DNA of 15,658 nt from Lonsdalea britannica (GTDB taxonomy: Bacteria; Pseudomonadota; Gammaproteobacteria; Enterobacterales; Enterobacteriaceae). Under the pieces are notes generated by a model. That model searched no databases and was not told the DNA's origin. It saw only the letters and a program-made list of their open reading frames with translations. Shown here in pieces: positions 1 to 8,183 of this stretch (positions are counted from its first letter, which is position 1; every line of letters starts with the position of its first letter). The position numbers and the translations under genes are program-made. The stretch spans positions 1 to 15,658 of the forward strand of contig NZ_CAMKXG010000055.1 in assembly GCF_946477055.1 (NCBI RefSeq), in the 5' to 3' direction.

Positions 1-715
1 CGCCCATTGGGCCGCCGATAACGAAACGGCCGGTCGGGTTGATGAAGTATTTGGTACCTGCGGTCAGCCACTCGGCCGGCAGCACAGGTTTGATGATCTC
101 TTCCATCACCGCTTCCTGAAGATCTTTCAGTTTGATGTCTTCAGAGTGCTGAGTGGACAGAACCACGGCGTCGATACCGGCGATTTTGCCGTTATCGTAA
201 GCGAAGGTGACCTGGCTTTTCGCGTCCGGACGCAGCCACGGCAGCGAGCCGTTTTTACGGACTTCGGACTGGCGCTGAACCAGACGGTGGGCGAAGGTGA
301 TCGGTGCAGGCATCAGCACGTCGGTTTCATTGGTCGCGTAACCAAACATCAGGCCTTGGTCGCCCGCGCCTTGCTCCAGCGGATCGGTGCGGTCAACGCC
401 CTGATTGATATCCGGAGACTGTTTGCCGATGGCGCTCAGCACTGCGCAGGAGTTGGCGTCGAATCCCATATCGGAATTCACGTAGCCAATGTCGCGAACC
501 GTGCGACGCGTGATCTCTTCAATATCTACCCAGGCGCTGGTCGTAATTTCACCACCGACTAACACCATTCCGGTTTTGACGTAAGTTTCGCAAGCGACGC
601 GTGCTTTGGGATCCTGTTCCAGAATCGCATCAAGAACCGCGTCAGAGATCTGGTCGGCAATTTTGTCAGGATGTCCTTCGGAAACAGACTCGGATGTAAA
701 TAGGTGTCTAGCCAT
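1..715 (-). CDS. metK: S-adenosylmethionine synthetase, N-terminal part (cut by window edge)
   Basis: This enzyme condenses ATP and methionine to S-adenosylmethionine in the cytoplasm. The reverse strand reads [20 protein letters not shown] from an ATG at 713-715 and stays open to base 1, giving about 238 of the roughly 384 residues expected. Visible family motifs are the ATP-contacting SEGHPDK segment (about residues 10-16), the [17 protein letters not shown] segment around residues 100-125, and the FVIGGPMG motif at the window edge. A purine-rich AAGGTA lies about 10-15 bases upstream of the ATG as a weak ribosome-binding site. The gene diverges from speA, as in E. coli. A MetJ-like operator lies 58-81 bp upstream, so methionine/SAM repression is likely. 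The C-terminal third lies outside the window. Identification is secure. Confidence 0.97.
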   Translation of the reverse strand, partial: MARHLFTSESVSEGHPDKIADQISDAVLDAILEQDPKARVACETYVKTGMVLVGGEITTSAWVDIEEITRRTVRDIGYVNSDMGFDANSCAVLSAIGKQSPDINQGVDRTDPLEQGAGDQGLMFGYATNETDVLMPAPITFAHRLVQRQSEVRKNGSLPWLRPDAKSQVTFAYDNGKIAGIDAVVLSTQHSEDIKLKDLQEAVMEEIIKPVLPAEWLTAGTKYFINPTGRFVIGGPMG

Positions 716-772
716 GAGTTTCTTTACCTTGTAAAAGCAAAGCCGTTAAGCAGTGTATCGGTTAATCGGTAT

Positions 773-796
773 AGACGGATTAACATCTGGATGGCT
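773..796 (-). promoter_or_regulatory. Putative MetJ operator (three tandem met boxes) for metK
   Basis: Three contiguous 8-bp units, AGACGGAT, TAACATCT and GGATGGCT, match the met-box consensus AGACGTCT at 6, 5 and 5 of 8 positions. MetJ binds tandem boxes cooperatively, and metK belongs to its regulon in E. coli. A minus-strand TAAAAT at 797-802 could be the -10 element, which would put the operator over the transcription start. A CTGGCA at 822-827 is a poor -35 at 19 bp spacing. The match is visual and was not scored. Confidence 0.5.
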
Positions 797-911
797 ATTT
801 TAGGTCGGTTTTTAGTCCTATTGCCAGTAGTTTTTGCCCGCCGATCTGGATCCCGTTAGGTGGTCTCTTGCGTGATTTGTCGCAACTCCTCGGATTGTTA
901 CGAATTTCATT

Positions 912-940
912 TTGATTTTCGACGGTGGGATCGGTATAAC
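912..940 (+). promoter_or_regulatory. Putative sigma70 promoter for speA
   Basis: TTGATT (912-917) and TATAAC (935-940) are separated by exactly 17 bp and match the sigma70 consensus at 4/6 and 5/6. Transcription would start near 946 and give speA an untranslated leader of about 475 nt that contains a small ORF with its own ribosome-binding site (1040-1177). No other pair this good was seen closer to speA. In E. coli a small gene (yqgB) also precedes speA, so a long leader is not unexpected. Confidence 0.45.
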
Positions 941-1039
941 CGGCAATCGGTTTCGATACCCGTGATATGCTTACTTTTTGCCGTTTCCGTTAATGGCCAG
1001 ACCGCATAGCCTGCGGCCTGCTGGGAGGTGATAGGATTA

Positions 1040-1177
1040 ATGACCCGTTGTTTGTTCAGTGAGTCGCGCTCGCCGCGCCGCGCCGTCGCCGCTATGGCGT
1101 CTTCGTATCACCTCTTTCCGCTTTCAGCCCAGCCTTGCCTGTCCCGCAGCGCAACGCAGGATTCCCGCGCTGGCTGA
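1040..1177 (+). CDS. Possible 45-residue leader ORF upstream of speA
   Basis: An ATG at 1040 opens a 45-codon frame that ends at TGA 1175-1177. Upstream lies GGGAGGTGAT (1023-1032), nearly perfectly complementary to the 16S rRNA 3' end, at a somewhat long spacing of 11 nt, plus a nearer AGGA at 1033-1036. The peptide begins MTRCLFSESRSPRRAVAAMA and has six arginines. I do not recognise it, and it does not resemble E. coli YqgB as I remember that protein. It lies about 245 bp before speA and downstream of the putative promoter at 912-940. It could be a regulatory leader, a small protein or chance. The ribosome-binding site is the main reason to list it. Confidence 0.25.
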   Translation: MTRCLFSESRSPRRAVAAMASSYHLFPLSAQPCLSRSATQDSRAG

Positions 1178-1422
1178 CCCGTCTTTCATTCCTGTGCAGA
1201 TGGACGCCGCGCGTTCTTCTGATGATGGTTTCCCTGGATTTTTACCGAAACATATCTCGGAGCCTGACATCGTGCTTTACACTGAAAAGAGTCACATAAG
1301 GACGGCATACTATTGTCTGCCGGGTTCTGCATCATTACTGGTACAGACAGAACGCATGTTTCAGGTTGTCTACGCTGGAGCATCCATAATTGCCGATATT
1401 GCTATAACAGAAGGGGACTGCC

Positions 1423-3402
1423 ATGTCTGACGACATGATCCATTCACGCTCGTCAGCGGCGGGTAAGCACGACAATGTACGCTCCATGCAGGAGGTGGCC
1501 ATGAATGATCGCGATGCCAGCGAAATGCTGCGCACCTACAACATTGCCTGGTGGGGCAATAACTATTACGACGTCAACGAGCTGGGGCATATCACCGTCT
1601 GTCCCGATCCGGATGTGCCGGAGGCGCGTGTCGACCTGGCACAGTTGGTGAAGGAGCGGCAGGGCAAAGCCGATCGTCGTCTGCCCGCGCTGTTCTGCTT
1701 CCCGCAAATCCTGAAGCACCGTCTGCGCTCCATCAACGGCGCGTTCCAGCGTGCGCGCGAGTCCTTCGGCTACGAGGGCGGCTACTTTTTGGTTTACCCG
1801 ATCAAGGTGAACCAGCACCGCAGGGTGATCGAATCGCTGGTGAATTCCGGCGAGCCGCTGGGACTGGAAGCCGGTTCCAAAGCGGAGCTGATGGCCGTGC
1901 TCGGCCATGCCGGCATGACCCGCACCGTCATCGTCTGCAACGGGTACAAAGACCGTGAATATATTCGTCTGGCGCTGATCGGCGAAAAACTGGGGCACAA
2001 AGTGTACCTGGTGATTGAGAAAATGTCGGAAATCCGGCTGGTGCTGGAAGAGGCGGAGCGTCTGAACGTGGTGCCGCGTCTGGGCGTACGTGCGCGACTG
2101 GCTTCTCAGGGCTCAGGCAAATGGCAGTCCAGCGGCGGCGAAAAATCCAAATTCGGACTGGCGGCCGTGCAGGTATTGCAGCTGGTCGAAATGCTGCGCG
2201 AGGCCAACCGTCTGGAAAGCCTGCAATTGCTGCATTTCCATCTCGGTTCTCAGCTGGCGAATATTCGGGATATCGCGACCGGCGTGCGCGAATCGGCCCG
2301 TTTCTATGTCGAACTGCATAAGCTGGGTGTGAATATTCAGTGCTTCGATGTAGGCGGTGGTTTGGGCGTGGACTATGAAGGGACACGTTCTCAGTCGGAC
2401 TGCTCTGTTAACTATGGCCTGAACGAATACGCCAACAACGTGATTTGGGGTATCGGCGACGCCTGTAATGAACATGGCCTGCCGCATCCGATGGTGATTA
2501 CCGAGTCCGGTCGCGCACTGACCGCGCATCACACCGTGCTGGTGTCCAACATCATCGGCGTGGAGCGCAACGAATTCAGCGAGCCGGAAGCGCCGGATGA
2601 AGACGCGCCACGCGCGCTCGAAAGTATGTGGTCGACCTGGAACGAGATCACCCAAACGGGTAATCGCCGCTCCCTGCGCGAATGGCTGCACGACAGCCAG
2701 ATGGACCTGTACGACGTCCACACGCAGTATGCGCACGGCATGCTGGATCTGACGCAGCGGGCGAGGGCGGAACAGCTTTATCTGAGCATCTGCCAACGTA
2801 TCCAGCAGCAGCTTGATCCCAGCAATCGCGCACACCGACCGATCATCGACGAACTGCAGGAGCGGATGGCGGACAAGCTGTACGTCAACTTCTCGCTGTT
2901 CCAGTCAATGCCGGATGCGTGGGGGATCGACCAACTGTTCCCGGTACTGCCGCTGGAAGGACTGGATAAGCTGCCGGAGCGTCGCGCGGTCTTGCTGGAT
3001 ATCACCTGCGACTCCGATGGCGCGATTGACCATTATATTGATGGCGACGGTATCGCCACGACGATGCCGATGCCGCCGTACAATCCGGAAGATCCGCCGC
3101 TGTTGGGCTTTTTCATGGTGGGCGCTTACCAGGAAATCCTGGGCAACATGCATAACCTGTTCGGCGACACCGCCACCGTGGACGTTTTTGTCGGCGAAGA
3201 TGGCAAGGTCGATGTTGTGGAGTCAGATGAAGGCGATACCGTCGCGGATATGCTGGAGTACGTGCAGCTGAATCCGGATGTGCTGATGTCTCGCTTCCGC
3301 GATCAGGTGAAGGCGGCTCAGCTGCAGCCCGAACTGCGTGCGCAGTTCCTGCATGAGTTCGAAACCGGGCTTTACGGTTACACCTACCTCGAAGACGAGT
3401 AA
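1423..3402 (+). CDS. speA: Biosynthetic arginine decarboxylase
   Basis: This PLP enzyme decarboxylates arginine to agmatine, the entry to the agmatine route to putrescine. The 659 residues align with E. coli SpeA (658) from start to end. The fold-III (alanine racemase/ODC-like) barrel carries the PLP lysine in YPIKVNQ (K128), the HFHLGSQ segment, the phosphate-binding [10 protein letters not shown] loop, and the second active-site segment [17 protein letters not shown]. The ATG at 1423 has AAGGGG seven bases upstream. A second in-frame ATG at 1501 follows a strong AGGAGG (1490-1495) at 5 nt spacing, so a shorter form starting at residue 27 may also be made. E. coli SpeA is reported to occur as a precursor and a shorter form, with localisation toward the cell envelope. 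A hairpin terminator follows, and no speB lies downstream. Confidence 0.98.
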   Translation: MSDDMIHSRSSAAGKHDNVRSMQEVAMNDRDASEMLRTYNIAWWGNNYYDVNELGHITVCPDPDVPEARVDLAQLVKERQGKADRRLPALFCFPQILKHRLRSINGAFQRARESFGYEGGYFLVYPIKVNQHRRVIESLVNSGEPLGLEAGSKAELMAVLGHAGMTRTVIVCNGYKDREYIRLALIGEKLGHKVYLVIEKMSEIRLVLEEAERLNVVPRLGVRARLASQGSGKWQSSGGEKSKFGLAAVQVLQLVEMLREANRLESLQLLHFHLGSQLANIRDIATGVRESARFYVELHKLGVNIQCFDVGGGLGVDYEGTRSQSDCSVNYGLNEYANNVIWGIGDACNEHGLPHPMVITESGRALTAHHTVLVSNIIGVERNEFSEPEAPDEDAPRALESMWSTWNEITQTGNRRSLREWLHDSQMDLYDVHTQYAHGMLDLTQRARAEQLYLSICQRIQQQLDPSNRAHRPIIDELQERMADKLYVNFSLFQSMPDAWGIDQLFPVLPLEGLDKLPERRAVLLDITCDSDGAIDHYIDGDGIATTMPMPPYNPEDPPLLGFFMVGAYQEILGNMHNLFGDTATVDVFVGEDGKVDVVESDEGDTVADMLEYVQLNPDVLMSRFRDQVKAAQLQPELRAQFLHEFETGLYGYTYLEDE

Positions 3403-3428
3403 CGCGTCCTGAGGCGTCACAGTACGAG

Positions 3429-3460
3429 AAGGCTGAGTGCGAACTCAGCCTTTATTGTTT
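3429..3460 (+). terminator. Intrinsic terminator of speA
   Basis: A perfect 10-bp stem AAGGCTGAGT/ACTCAGCCTT closes a GCGA tetraloop and is followed by a T-rich tract (TTTATTGTTT). It begins 27 bp after the speA stop codon. Confidence 0.9.
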
Positions 3461-3614
3461 CTGTCGTTGCCACTCCGTGCATTGACGTCAGGGCGTTGTC
3501 CCATGAGGCATCGCGCCACGCGGGCAGTTGAACGGCGTTCAGGCTGGGGATCAATCGCAATGCGATGAAGATATCAAGCTGGCTAAAGGAGCGGAGAGGG
3601 CGGAAGTCGAAATG

Positions 3615-3640
3615 AAAAGGGCGCCGGGGCGCCCTTTGTC
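3615..3640 (-). terminator. Intrinsic terminator of loiP
   Basis: AAAGGGCGCC (3616-3625) and GGCGCCCTTT (3628-3637) form a GC-rich hairpin that is almost perfectly self-complementary. Read on the minus strand it ends in TTTT and lies just downstream of the loiP stop at 3662. Its symmetry could let it act in both directions. Confidence 0.8.
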
Positions 3641-3661
3641 GTTATCTGAAAGCGTCAGCGA

Positions 3662-4414
3662 TTATTTGTTTTCGGTGATGCGCTTGCGGATATGCTCAGC
3701 ACGTTCTTTCGACGCCGGGTGGGAGTCAAACATGCTGCTGTCGCGGCCTGCATCCATCTTCGCCAGTTTCTCGAAGCTGGTCGCCAGACCTTCGCGGTTT
3801 ACGCCACGTTTTTTCAGCAGATCGAAAGAGTAGTCATCAGCCTGAGATTCCTGAGCCTGAGAGAACTGCGCGTTAACCAGCGCTTCGCCCAGATCGGCCA
3901 ACTGAGACTTGGACAGCGTAGCAGCAACACCGCCCGCAGATGCGGCAGCGGAACGTGCGGCTTCGGCTGCGTAAGCAACCTGCATAGCTTTACGGCTATG
4001 ACCCAGTGCGACGTGACCCATTTCATGACCCAGAACGCCTTCGACTTCGTTATCGTTCATCATGTCCATCAGGCCGCTGTATACGCGGATGCAGCCGTTA
4101 GCCATCGCCCAGGCATTGACGTCTTTGGTCAGGTAAACTTTGTAGTTAGCCGGGGTGCCGTTGATGTCGTGACCGAGTGAGTTGGCGATTTTGTTCAGGC
4201 GCTTGGTGTATTTGCTGTTGGCGGGTGCGATGCTCGCCTCTTTATCCATTTCCTGGCAAGACTGCGCGCTGAGCGTTTTTACATCTGAATCACTCAGAGA
4301 GGCGGCTTTGAAAGCCTGGGTGCCGGACTGCAGCATCTGCGTTGCGTCCATACTCTTACAGCCGCTCAATGACGTTGCCATGACGATAGCTAATAGTGAA
4401 ACTCGTAATTTCAT
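3662..4414 (-). CDS. loiP: LoiP, outer-membrane M48 metalloprotease lipoprotein
   Basis: This is a zinc metalloprotease of the M48 family. In E. coli LoiP (YggG) is an outer-membrane lipoprotein induced by low osmolarity. The protein starts MKLRVSLLAIVMATSLSGCK and has a clear lipobox (LSGC, lipidated C19). Lys at +2 is consistent with outer-membrane sorting. The zinc motif HEMGH is at 130-134, within EVEGVLGHEMGHVALGH. The ESQADDYSFD segment further on supplies the third ligand region. C53 and C108 correspond to the disulfide pair of the E. coli protein. The length of 250 residues matches E. coli (about 252). I chose the ATG at 4412-4414 over one 33 bases upstream because it directly precedes the signal peptide and has a GGGAG ribosome-binding site. 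In E. coli loiP lies between tktA and speB; here speB is missing. Confidence 0.96.
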   Translation of the reverse strand: MKLRVSLLAIVMATSLSGCKSMDATQMLQSGTQAFKAASLSDSDVKTLSAQSCQEMDKEASIAPANSKYTKRLNKIANSLGHDINGTPANYKVYLTKDVNAWAMANGCIRVYSGLMDMMNDNEVEGVLGHEMGHVALGHSRKAMQVAYAAEAARSAAASAGGVAATLSKSQLADLGEALVNAQFSQAQESQADDYSFDLLKKRGVNREGLATSFEKLAKMDAGRDSSMFDSHPASKERAEHIRKRITENK

Positions 4415-4772
4415 CCCTTTTCTCCCTAGGATTGTAAGTAAAAACAACGCGTCTTTGTCTAAAGACGTAATAAAAGCGGGGATAATGTAAGGGAATGCAC
4501 AGGGTATTAATAGGAATAAATGCAGAACATTCTATTCGGCAGGAAATAGTACGCTGTATCCCTGAATCGGTGGGCAATGGTGGCGTTTGACGGGGCCGCG
4601 ATGGCGTGAATCCCCCGTCCTGAGGGCGTTCGGCCCGTACGGTTCCCAGTGCATTCAGCCGGGATTTCATGTACATTTAGAACTATCTCTTCTTGGTCTT
4701 TTCGGGCTAACGTTTTGATTTATATATCGTGTGTTCGGCAAGACACTTGTTCAATCCGATCTGGAGTAAAAC
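4415..4772. other. Divergent loiP/tktA intergenic region
   Basis: No convincing gene lies in these 358 bp. Three things can be seen. CGTCTTT-GTCT-AAAGACG (4450-4467) is a perfect 7-bp inverted repeat 36-53 bp upstream of loiP, and TACAAT on the minus strand at 4431-4436 could be a loiP -10. GACGGGG (4589-4595) can pair with CCCCGTC (4613-4619), and its extension GGGCCG (4593-4598) alternatively with CGGCCC (4631-4636). The AT-rich TTTATATAT at 4719-4727, about 50 bp before tktA, is the likeliest -10 area for tktA, but I see no good -35. Confidence 0.4.
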
Positions 4773-6767
4773 ATGTCCTCTCGTAAAGAACTTGCCAATG
4801 CTATCCGTGCGTTGAGCATGGATGGTGTGCAGAAGGCCAAATCTGGCCATCCGGGCGCACCGATGGGTATGGCCGATATCGCCGAAGTCCTGTGGCGTGA
4901 CTACCTCAATCATAACCCTGCTAACCCGCACTGGGCCAACCGCGACCGCTTCGTGCTGTCCAACGGTCATGCCTCCATGCTGATCTACAGCCTGCTGCAC
5001 CTGACCGGCTACGATCTGCCGCTGGAAGAACTGAAAAACTTCCGTCAGCTGCACTCCAAAACGCCGGGTCACCCGGAAGTCGGCTATACGCCGGGCGTGG
5101 AAACCACCACGGGTCCGCTGGGTCAGGGGATCGCAAACGCGGTCGGTATGGCGATCGCCGAGCGTACGCTGGCGGCGCAGTTCAACCGTCCGGGTCATGA
5201 CATCGTCGACCACCACACCTACACGTTCCTGGGCGATGGCTGCATGATGGAAGGGATCTCTCACGAGGTCTGTTCACTGGCGGGGACGCTAAAACTCGGC
5301 AAACTGACGGCGTTCTACGATGACAACGGTATTTCCATCGACGGTCACATCACCGGTTGGTTCACCGACGACACGGCCGCGCGCTTCGAAGCCTACGGCT
5401 GGCATGTGATCCGCGGTATCGACGGTCACGATGCGGATGCGATCAAACGCGCTATCGGCGAAGCACAGCTGGTGACCGACAAACCGTCACTGCTGATGTG
5501 CAAAACGGTTATCGGCTTCGGTTCACCGAACAAGCAGGGCACGCATGAAGTACACGGCGCTGCGCTGGGCGATGCCGAAGTGGCCGCGACTCGTAAAAAC
5601 ATTGGCTGGAACTACGGTCCGTTCGAAATCCCGGCAGAAATCTACGCTGAGTGGGATGCCCGCGATGCGGGACAGCGCAAAGAGTCGCTGTGGAACAAGG
5701 CATTCGACGCTTACGCGAGCGCCTATCCGGATCTGGCTGCTGAATTCCGTCGCCGCGTCGACGGCGAACTGCCGGCAAACTGGCAGGCGGAGTCCGCCAA
5801 ATACGTTGAAGCGCTGCAGGCTAACCCAGCCAGCATCGCCAGCCGTAAGGCTTCGCAGAATGCGCTGGAGAGCTACGGCAAACTGCTTCCTGAATTTCTG
5901 GGCGGCTCAGCCGATCTGGCGCCAAGCAACCTGACCATGTGGTCTGGCTCCAAACCGCTGAATGAAGATCCGGCGGGCAACTACATCCACTACGGCGTGC
6001 GCGAGTTCGGTATGACCGCTATCGCCAACGGGATTGGCCTGCACAGCGGTTTCATTCCTTACACCGCCACTTTCCTGATGTTCGTGGAATATGCGCGTAA
6101 CGCGGTACGTATGGCGGCGCTGATGAAACTGCGCAGCATCTACGTTTATACCCATGATTCCATCGGTCTGGGCGAAGATGGCCCGACTCACCAGCCTGTT
6201 GAACAGCTGGCCAGCCTGCGCGTGACGCCGAACCTGAGCACATGGCGCCCGGCCGACCAGGTCGAGACCGCCGTGGCCTGGAAATATGCGATTGAACGTC
6301 AAGACGGTCCTACCGCGCTGATCCTGTCTCGCCAGAACCTGGCGCAGCAGGAACGTACCGCTGAGCAGCTGGCGAATATCGCCAAAGGCGCTTATGTACT
6401 GAAAGACAGCGACGGTCAGCCTGACCTGATCCTGATTGCGACAGGTTCTGAAGTGGAACTGGCCGTAGAGGCCTGGCAGCAGCTGACGAACGACGGCGTG
6501 AAGGCGCGTGTGGTTTCCATGCCTTCGACTGACGCGTTCGATAAGCAGGATGCCGCGTACCGTGAATCCGTACTGCCTGCCGCCGTGAGCGCGCGCGTGG
6601 CGGTGGAAGCCGGTATTGCCGACTACTGGTACAAGTATGTGGGCCTGAACGGAGCGATTGTCGGCATGACCACCTTCGGTGAGTCTGCGCCAGCCGAGCT
6701 GTTGTTCAAAGAGTTTGGCTTCACGACTGAAAACGTTGTGGCGAAGGCAAAAGCCTTGCTGAAATAA
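4773..6767 (+). CDS. tktA: Transketolase
   Basis: This thiamine diphosphate enzyme moves two-carbon ketol units between sugar phosphates in the non-oxidative pentose phosphate pathway. It is cytoplasmic and dimeric. The 664 residues are collinear with E. coli TktA (663). Visible motifs are the N-terminal SGHPGAPMG with the substrate-binding histidine, the LSNGHAS segment, and the ThDP/metal motif GDGCMMEG (D155) followed by the conserved YDDN. Further on come the ADLAPSN segment, the FGMTAIANG region with the catalytic glutamate in VREFGM, and [15 protein letters not shown] near residues 461-475. TGGAG (4762-4766) precedes the ATG by six bases. The C-terminal domain is complete (ends KAKALLK) and a strong terminator follows. 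Although E. coli also has tktB, the position next to loiP indicates tktA. Confidence 0.98.
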   Translation: MSSRKELANAIRALSMDGVQKAKSGHPGAPMGMADIAEVLWRDYLNHNPANPHWANRDRFVLSNGHASMLIYSLLHLTGYDLPLEELKNFRQLHSKTPGHPEVGYTPGVETTTGPLGQGIANAVGMAIAERTLAAQFNRPGHDIVDHHTYTFLGDGCMMEGISHEVCSLAGTLKLGKLTAFYDDNGISIDGHITGWFTDDTAARFEAYGWHVIRGIDGHDADAIKRAIGEAQLVTDKPSLLMCKTVIGFGSPNKQGTHEVHGAALGDAEVAATRKNIGWNYGPFEIPAEIYAEWDARDAGQRKESLWNKAFDAYASAYPDLAAEFRRRVDGELPANWQAESAKYVEALQANPASIASRKASQNALESYGKLLPEFLGGSADLAPSNLTMWSGSKPLNEDPAGNYIHYGVREFGMTAIANGIGLHSGFIPYTATFLMFVEYARNAVRMAALMKLRSIYVYTHDSIGLGEDGPTHQPVEQLASLRVTPNLSTWRPADQVETAVAWKYAIERQDGPTALILSRQNLAQQERTAEQLANIAKGAYVLKDSDGQPDLILIATGSEVELAVEAWQQLTNDGVKARVVSMPSTDAFDKQDAAYRESVLPAAVSARVAVEAGIADYWYKYVGLNGAIVGMTTFGESAPAELLFKEFGFTTENVVAKAKALLK

Positions 6768-6782
6768 GCACTGCGTCTCACT

Positions 6783-6813
6783 AAAAAGGCCGGGAAAACT
6801 CCCGGCCTTTTTT
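6783..6813 (+). terminator. Intrinsic terminator of tktA
   Basis: AAAAAGGCCGGGA and TCCCGGCCTTTTT form a 13-bp stem with an AAAC loop and a run of T, 15 bp after the tktA stop. The A-run on the other side would also allow termination in the opposite direction. Confidence 0.93.
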
Positions 6814-6862
6814 GATCTGCGATCCCTGCTTTTGCGAGGCGACAAGTAGTTGTATTCATTTT

Positions 6863-6878
6863 TTTGACGTACGTCACT
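6863..6878. promoter_or_regulatory. Putative CRP (cAMP receptor protein) site of the epd-pgk promoter
   Basis: TTTGA-N6-TCACT matches the CRP core TGTGA-N6-TCACA at 4/5 in each half, and its centre is the perfect 12-bp palindrome TGACGTACGTCA (6865-6876). It is centred near 6870.5, roughly 70-75 bp upstream of the start expected from the promoter at 6911-6938, which fits a class I activator position. The E. coli epd (gapB) operon has a CRP-dependent, Cra-repressed promoter. Confidence 0.6.
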
Positions 6879-6910
6879 CTTCTGGCACATGCCCGTGGGG
6901 ACGATTCCTT

Positions 6911-6938
6911 TTGACAATGAATTCGTTTATGCTAGCTG
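6911..6938 (+). promoter_or_regulatory. Putative epd-pgk promoter (consensus -35, weak -10)
   Basis: A perfect TTGACA lies at 6911-6916. The best -10 position (6933-6938, TAGCTG, preceded by TG as in extended -10 promoters) is poor, which fits a promoter that depends on an activator such as CRP. The Cra site overlaps this -10. The leader to epd would be about 150 nt. Confidence 0.5.
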
Positions 6939-6948
6939 AAGCGTTTCA
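6937..6948. promoter_or_regulatory. Cra (FruR) operator
   Basis: TGAAGCGTTTCA is a near-palindrome (one mismatch pair) and a strong match to the Cra consensus TGAAWCGNTTHR. It overlaps the -10/start region of the putative epd promoter, as expected for repression that is relieved by fructose phosphates. Cra control of epd, pgk and fbaA is established in E. coli. Confidence 0.75.
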
Positions 6949-7098
6949 GTCATCGGAGCAGTCACCTTATTCCGCTAAATAAGCCGGATTTTACGGGTCG
7001 ATGACGAAGAAAACGCAAGGTATAACCAACGGTTTATTCCTGACGATGTACTGATTATTCTATAGGACCAGCGGTTTTATCATTACACAGGGAATTTC

Positions 7099-8115
7099 AT
7101 GACAATCCGTATTGCGATAAACGGTTTTGGTCGGATAGGACGCAGCGTATTACGAGCTCTCTATGAGTCCGGGCGGCGCGCCGAGATCTCCGTCGTCGCG
7201 ATCAATGAGCTGGCGAATGCCGAAGGGATCGCCCACCTGCTCAAGTACGACAGCAGCCATGGCCGTTTTTCGTGGGATGTCGGTCAGGAATGCGACCAGC
7301 TGTACGTGGGGGATGACATCATTCGCCTGCTGCACGAGCCTCAGTTGCAAAACCTGCCCTGGAAAGAACTGGGCGTGGACATCGTGCTGGACTGCAGCGG
7401 CGTCTACGGCAGCCGGGCTGACGGTGAAGCGCATTTGGCCGCTGGCGCTCGCAAGGTGCTGTTTTCGCATCCCGGTACGCCAGATCTGGACGCCACCGTG
7501 GTGTACGGCGTTAACCAGGATGATTTGCGGTCTGACCACCGTCTGGTGTCGAACGCATCCTGCACCACCAACTGTATTATTCCCGTGATAAAACTGCTCG
7601 ATGACGCTTTTGGCATTGAAAGCGGTACGGTAACCACCATTCATGCCTCAATGAACGATCAGCCGGTGATTGACGCGTATCATCATGATTTGCGCCGCAC
7701 GCGTGCGGCCAGTCAGTCAATCATTCCGGTGGACACCAAACTGGCGGCGGGAATTACGCGTTTTTTCCCGAAATTCCAGGATCGTTTCGAAGCGATTTCC
7801 GTGCGGGTTCCCACCACGAACGTCACGGCGATCGATCTAAGCGTTAGCGTGAGAAGTAAAGTAAACGTCTGCGAAATCAACAGCCTGCTGCAAAGCTCAG
7901 CGCGAGGGGCATTTCGTGGTATAGTTGACTACACAGAATTACCGTTAGTTTCGGCCGATTTTAATCACGATCCGCACAGCGCGATCGTAGACGGAACACA
8001 AACCCGGGTCAGTGGACATCATCTGATAAAAACACTGGTCTGGTGCGATAATGAATGGGGCTTCGCCAACCGCATGTTGGATACAACTCGGGCAATGGCG
8101 GCCTGCGGATTCTAG
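7099..8115 (+). CDS. epd: D-erythrose-4-phosphate dehydrogenase
   Basis: Epd oxidises D-erythrose 4-phosphate to 4-phosphoerythronate with NAD+, the first dedicated step of the DXP-dependent pyridoxal 5'-phosphate pathway. It is a homologue of glyceraldehyde-3-phosphate dehydrogenase. The 338 residues (E. coli 339) start with the NAD-binding INGFGRIGR motif (residues 7-15). The active-site segment is SNASCTTNC, with catalytic C155, and the C-terminal [12 protein letters not shown] segment is present. IVSNASC-type context, the GVYGSR segment and the position before pgk identify Epd rather than GapA. AGGGA upstream of the ATG at 7099 serves as ribosome-binding site. It is the first gene of epd-pgk-fbaA, and 68 bp separate it from pgk. 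By eye its codon use is less biased than that of pgk and fbaA, consistent with lower expression. Confidence 0.97.
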   Translation: MTIRIAINGFGRIGRSVLRALYESGRRAEISVVAINELANAEGIAHLLKYDSSHGRFSWDVGQECDQLYVGDDIIRLLHEPQLQNLPWKELGVDIVLDCSGVYGSRADGEAHLAAGARKVLFSHPGTPDLDATVVYGVNQDDLRSDHRLVSNASCTTNCIIPVIKLLDDAFGIESGTVTTIHASMNDQPVIDAYHHDLRRTRAASQSIIPVDTKLAAGITRFFPKFQDRFEAISVRVPTTNVTAIDLSVSVRSKVNVCEINSLLQSSARGAFRGIVDYTELPLVSADFNHDPHSAIVDGTQTRVSGHHLIKTLVWCDNEWGFANRMLDTTRAMAACGF

Positions 8116-8183
8116 TACGCGGCGGCGGTTCTGCCGACGCCTCGCTCAAGCAACTTTAAGAGAATCAACCAAGAGGATTCACC

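Noticed and set aside
146..562. 138-codon plus-strand frame inside metK
   Set aside because: It runs antisense through the clearly identified metK frame. The translation is unlike any known protein and reflects high third-position GC.
1059..1430. 123-codon frame upstream of and overlapping the speA start by 8 nt (ATGTCTGA overlap)
   Set aside because: It has a GTG start without a suitable ribosome-binding site, a composition unlike a folded protein (Arg/Ser/Pro/Ala-rich start), and no family I recognise. The overlap with speA looks incidental.
4356..4676. 106-codon minus-strand frame between loiP and tktA
   Set aside because: It overlaps the loiP signal-peptide region in another frame, has no ribosome-binding site, and its composition is not protein-like.
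5907..6917. 336-codon minus-strand frame opposite tktA
   Set aside because: It is a shadow of tktA that includes terminator bases. Long antisense frames are common in genes with this codon use.
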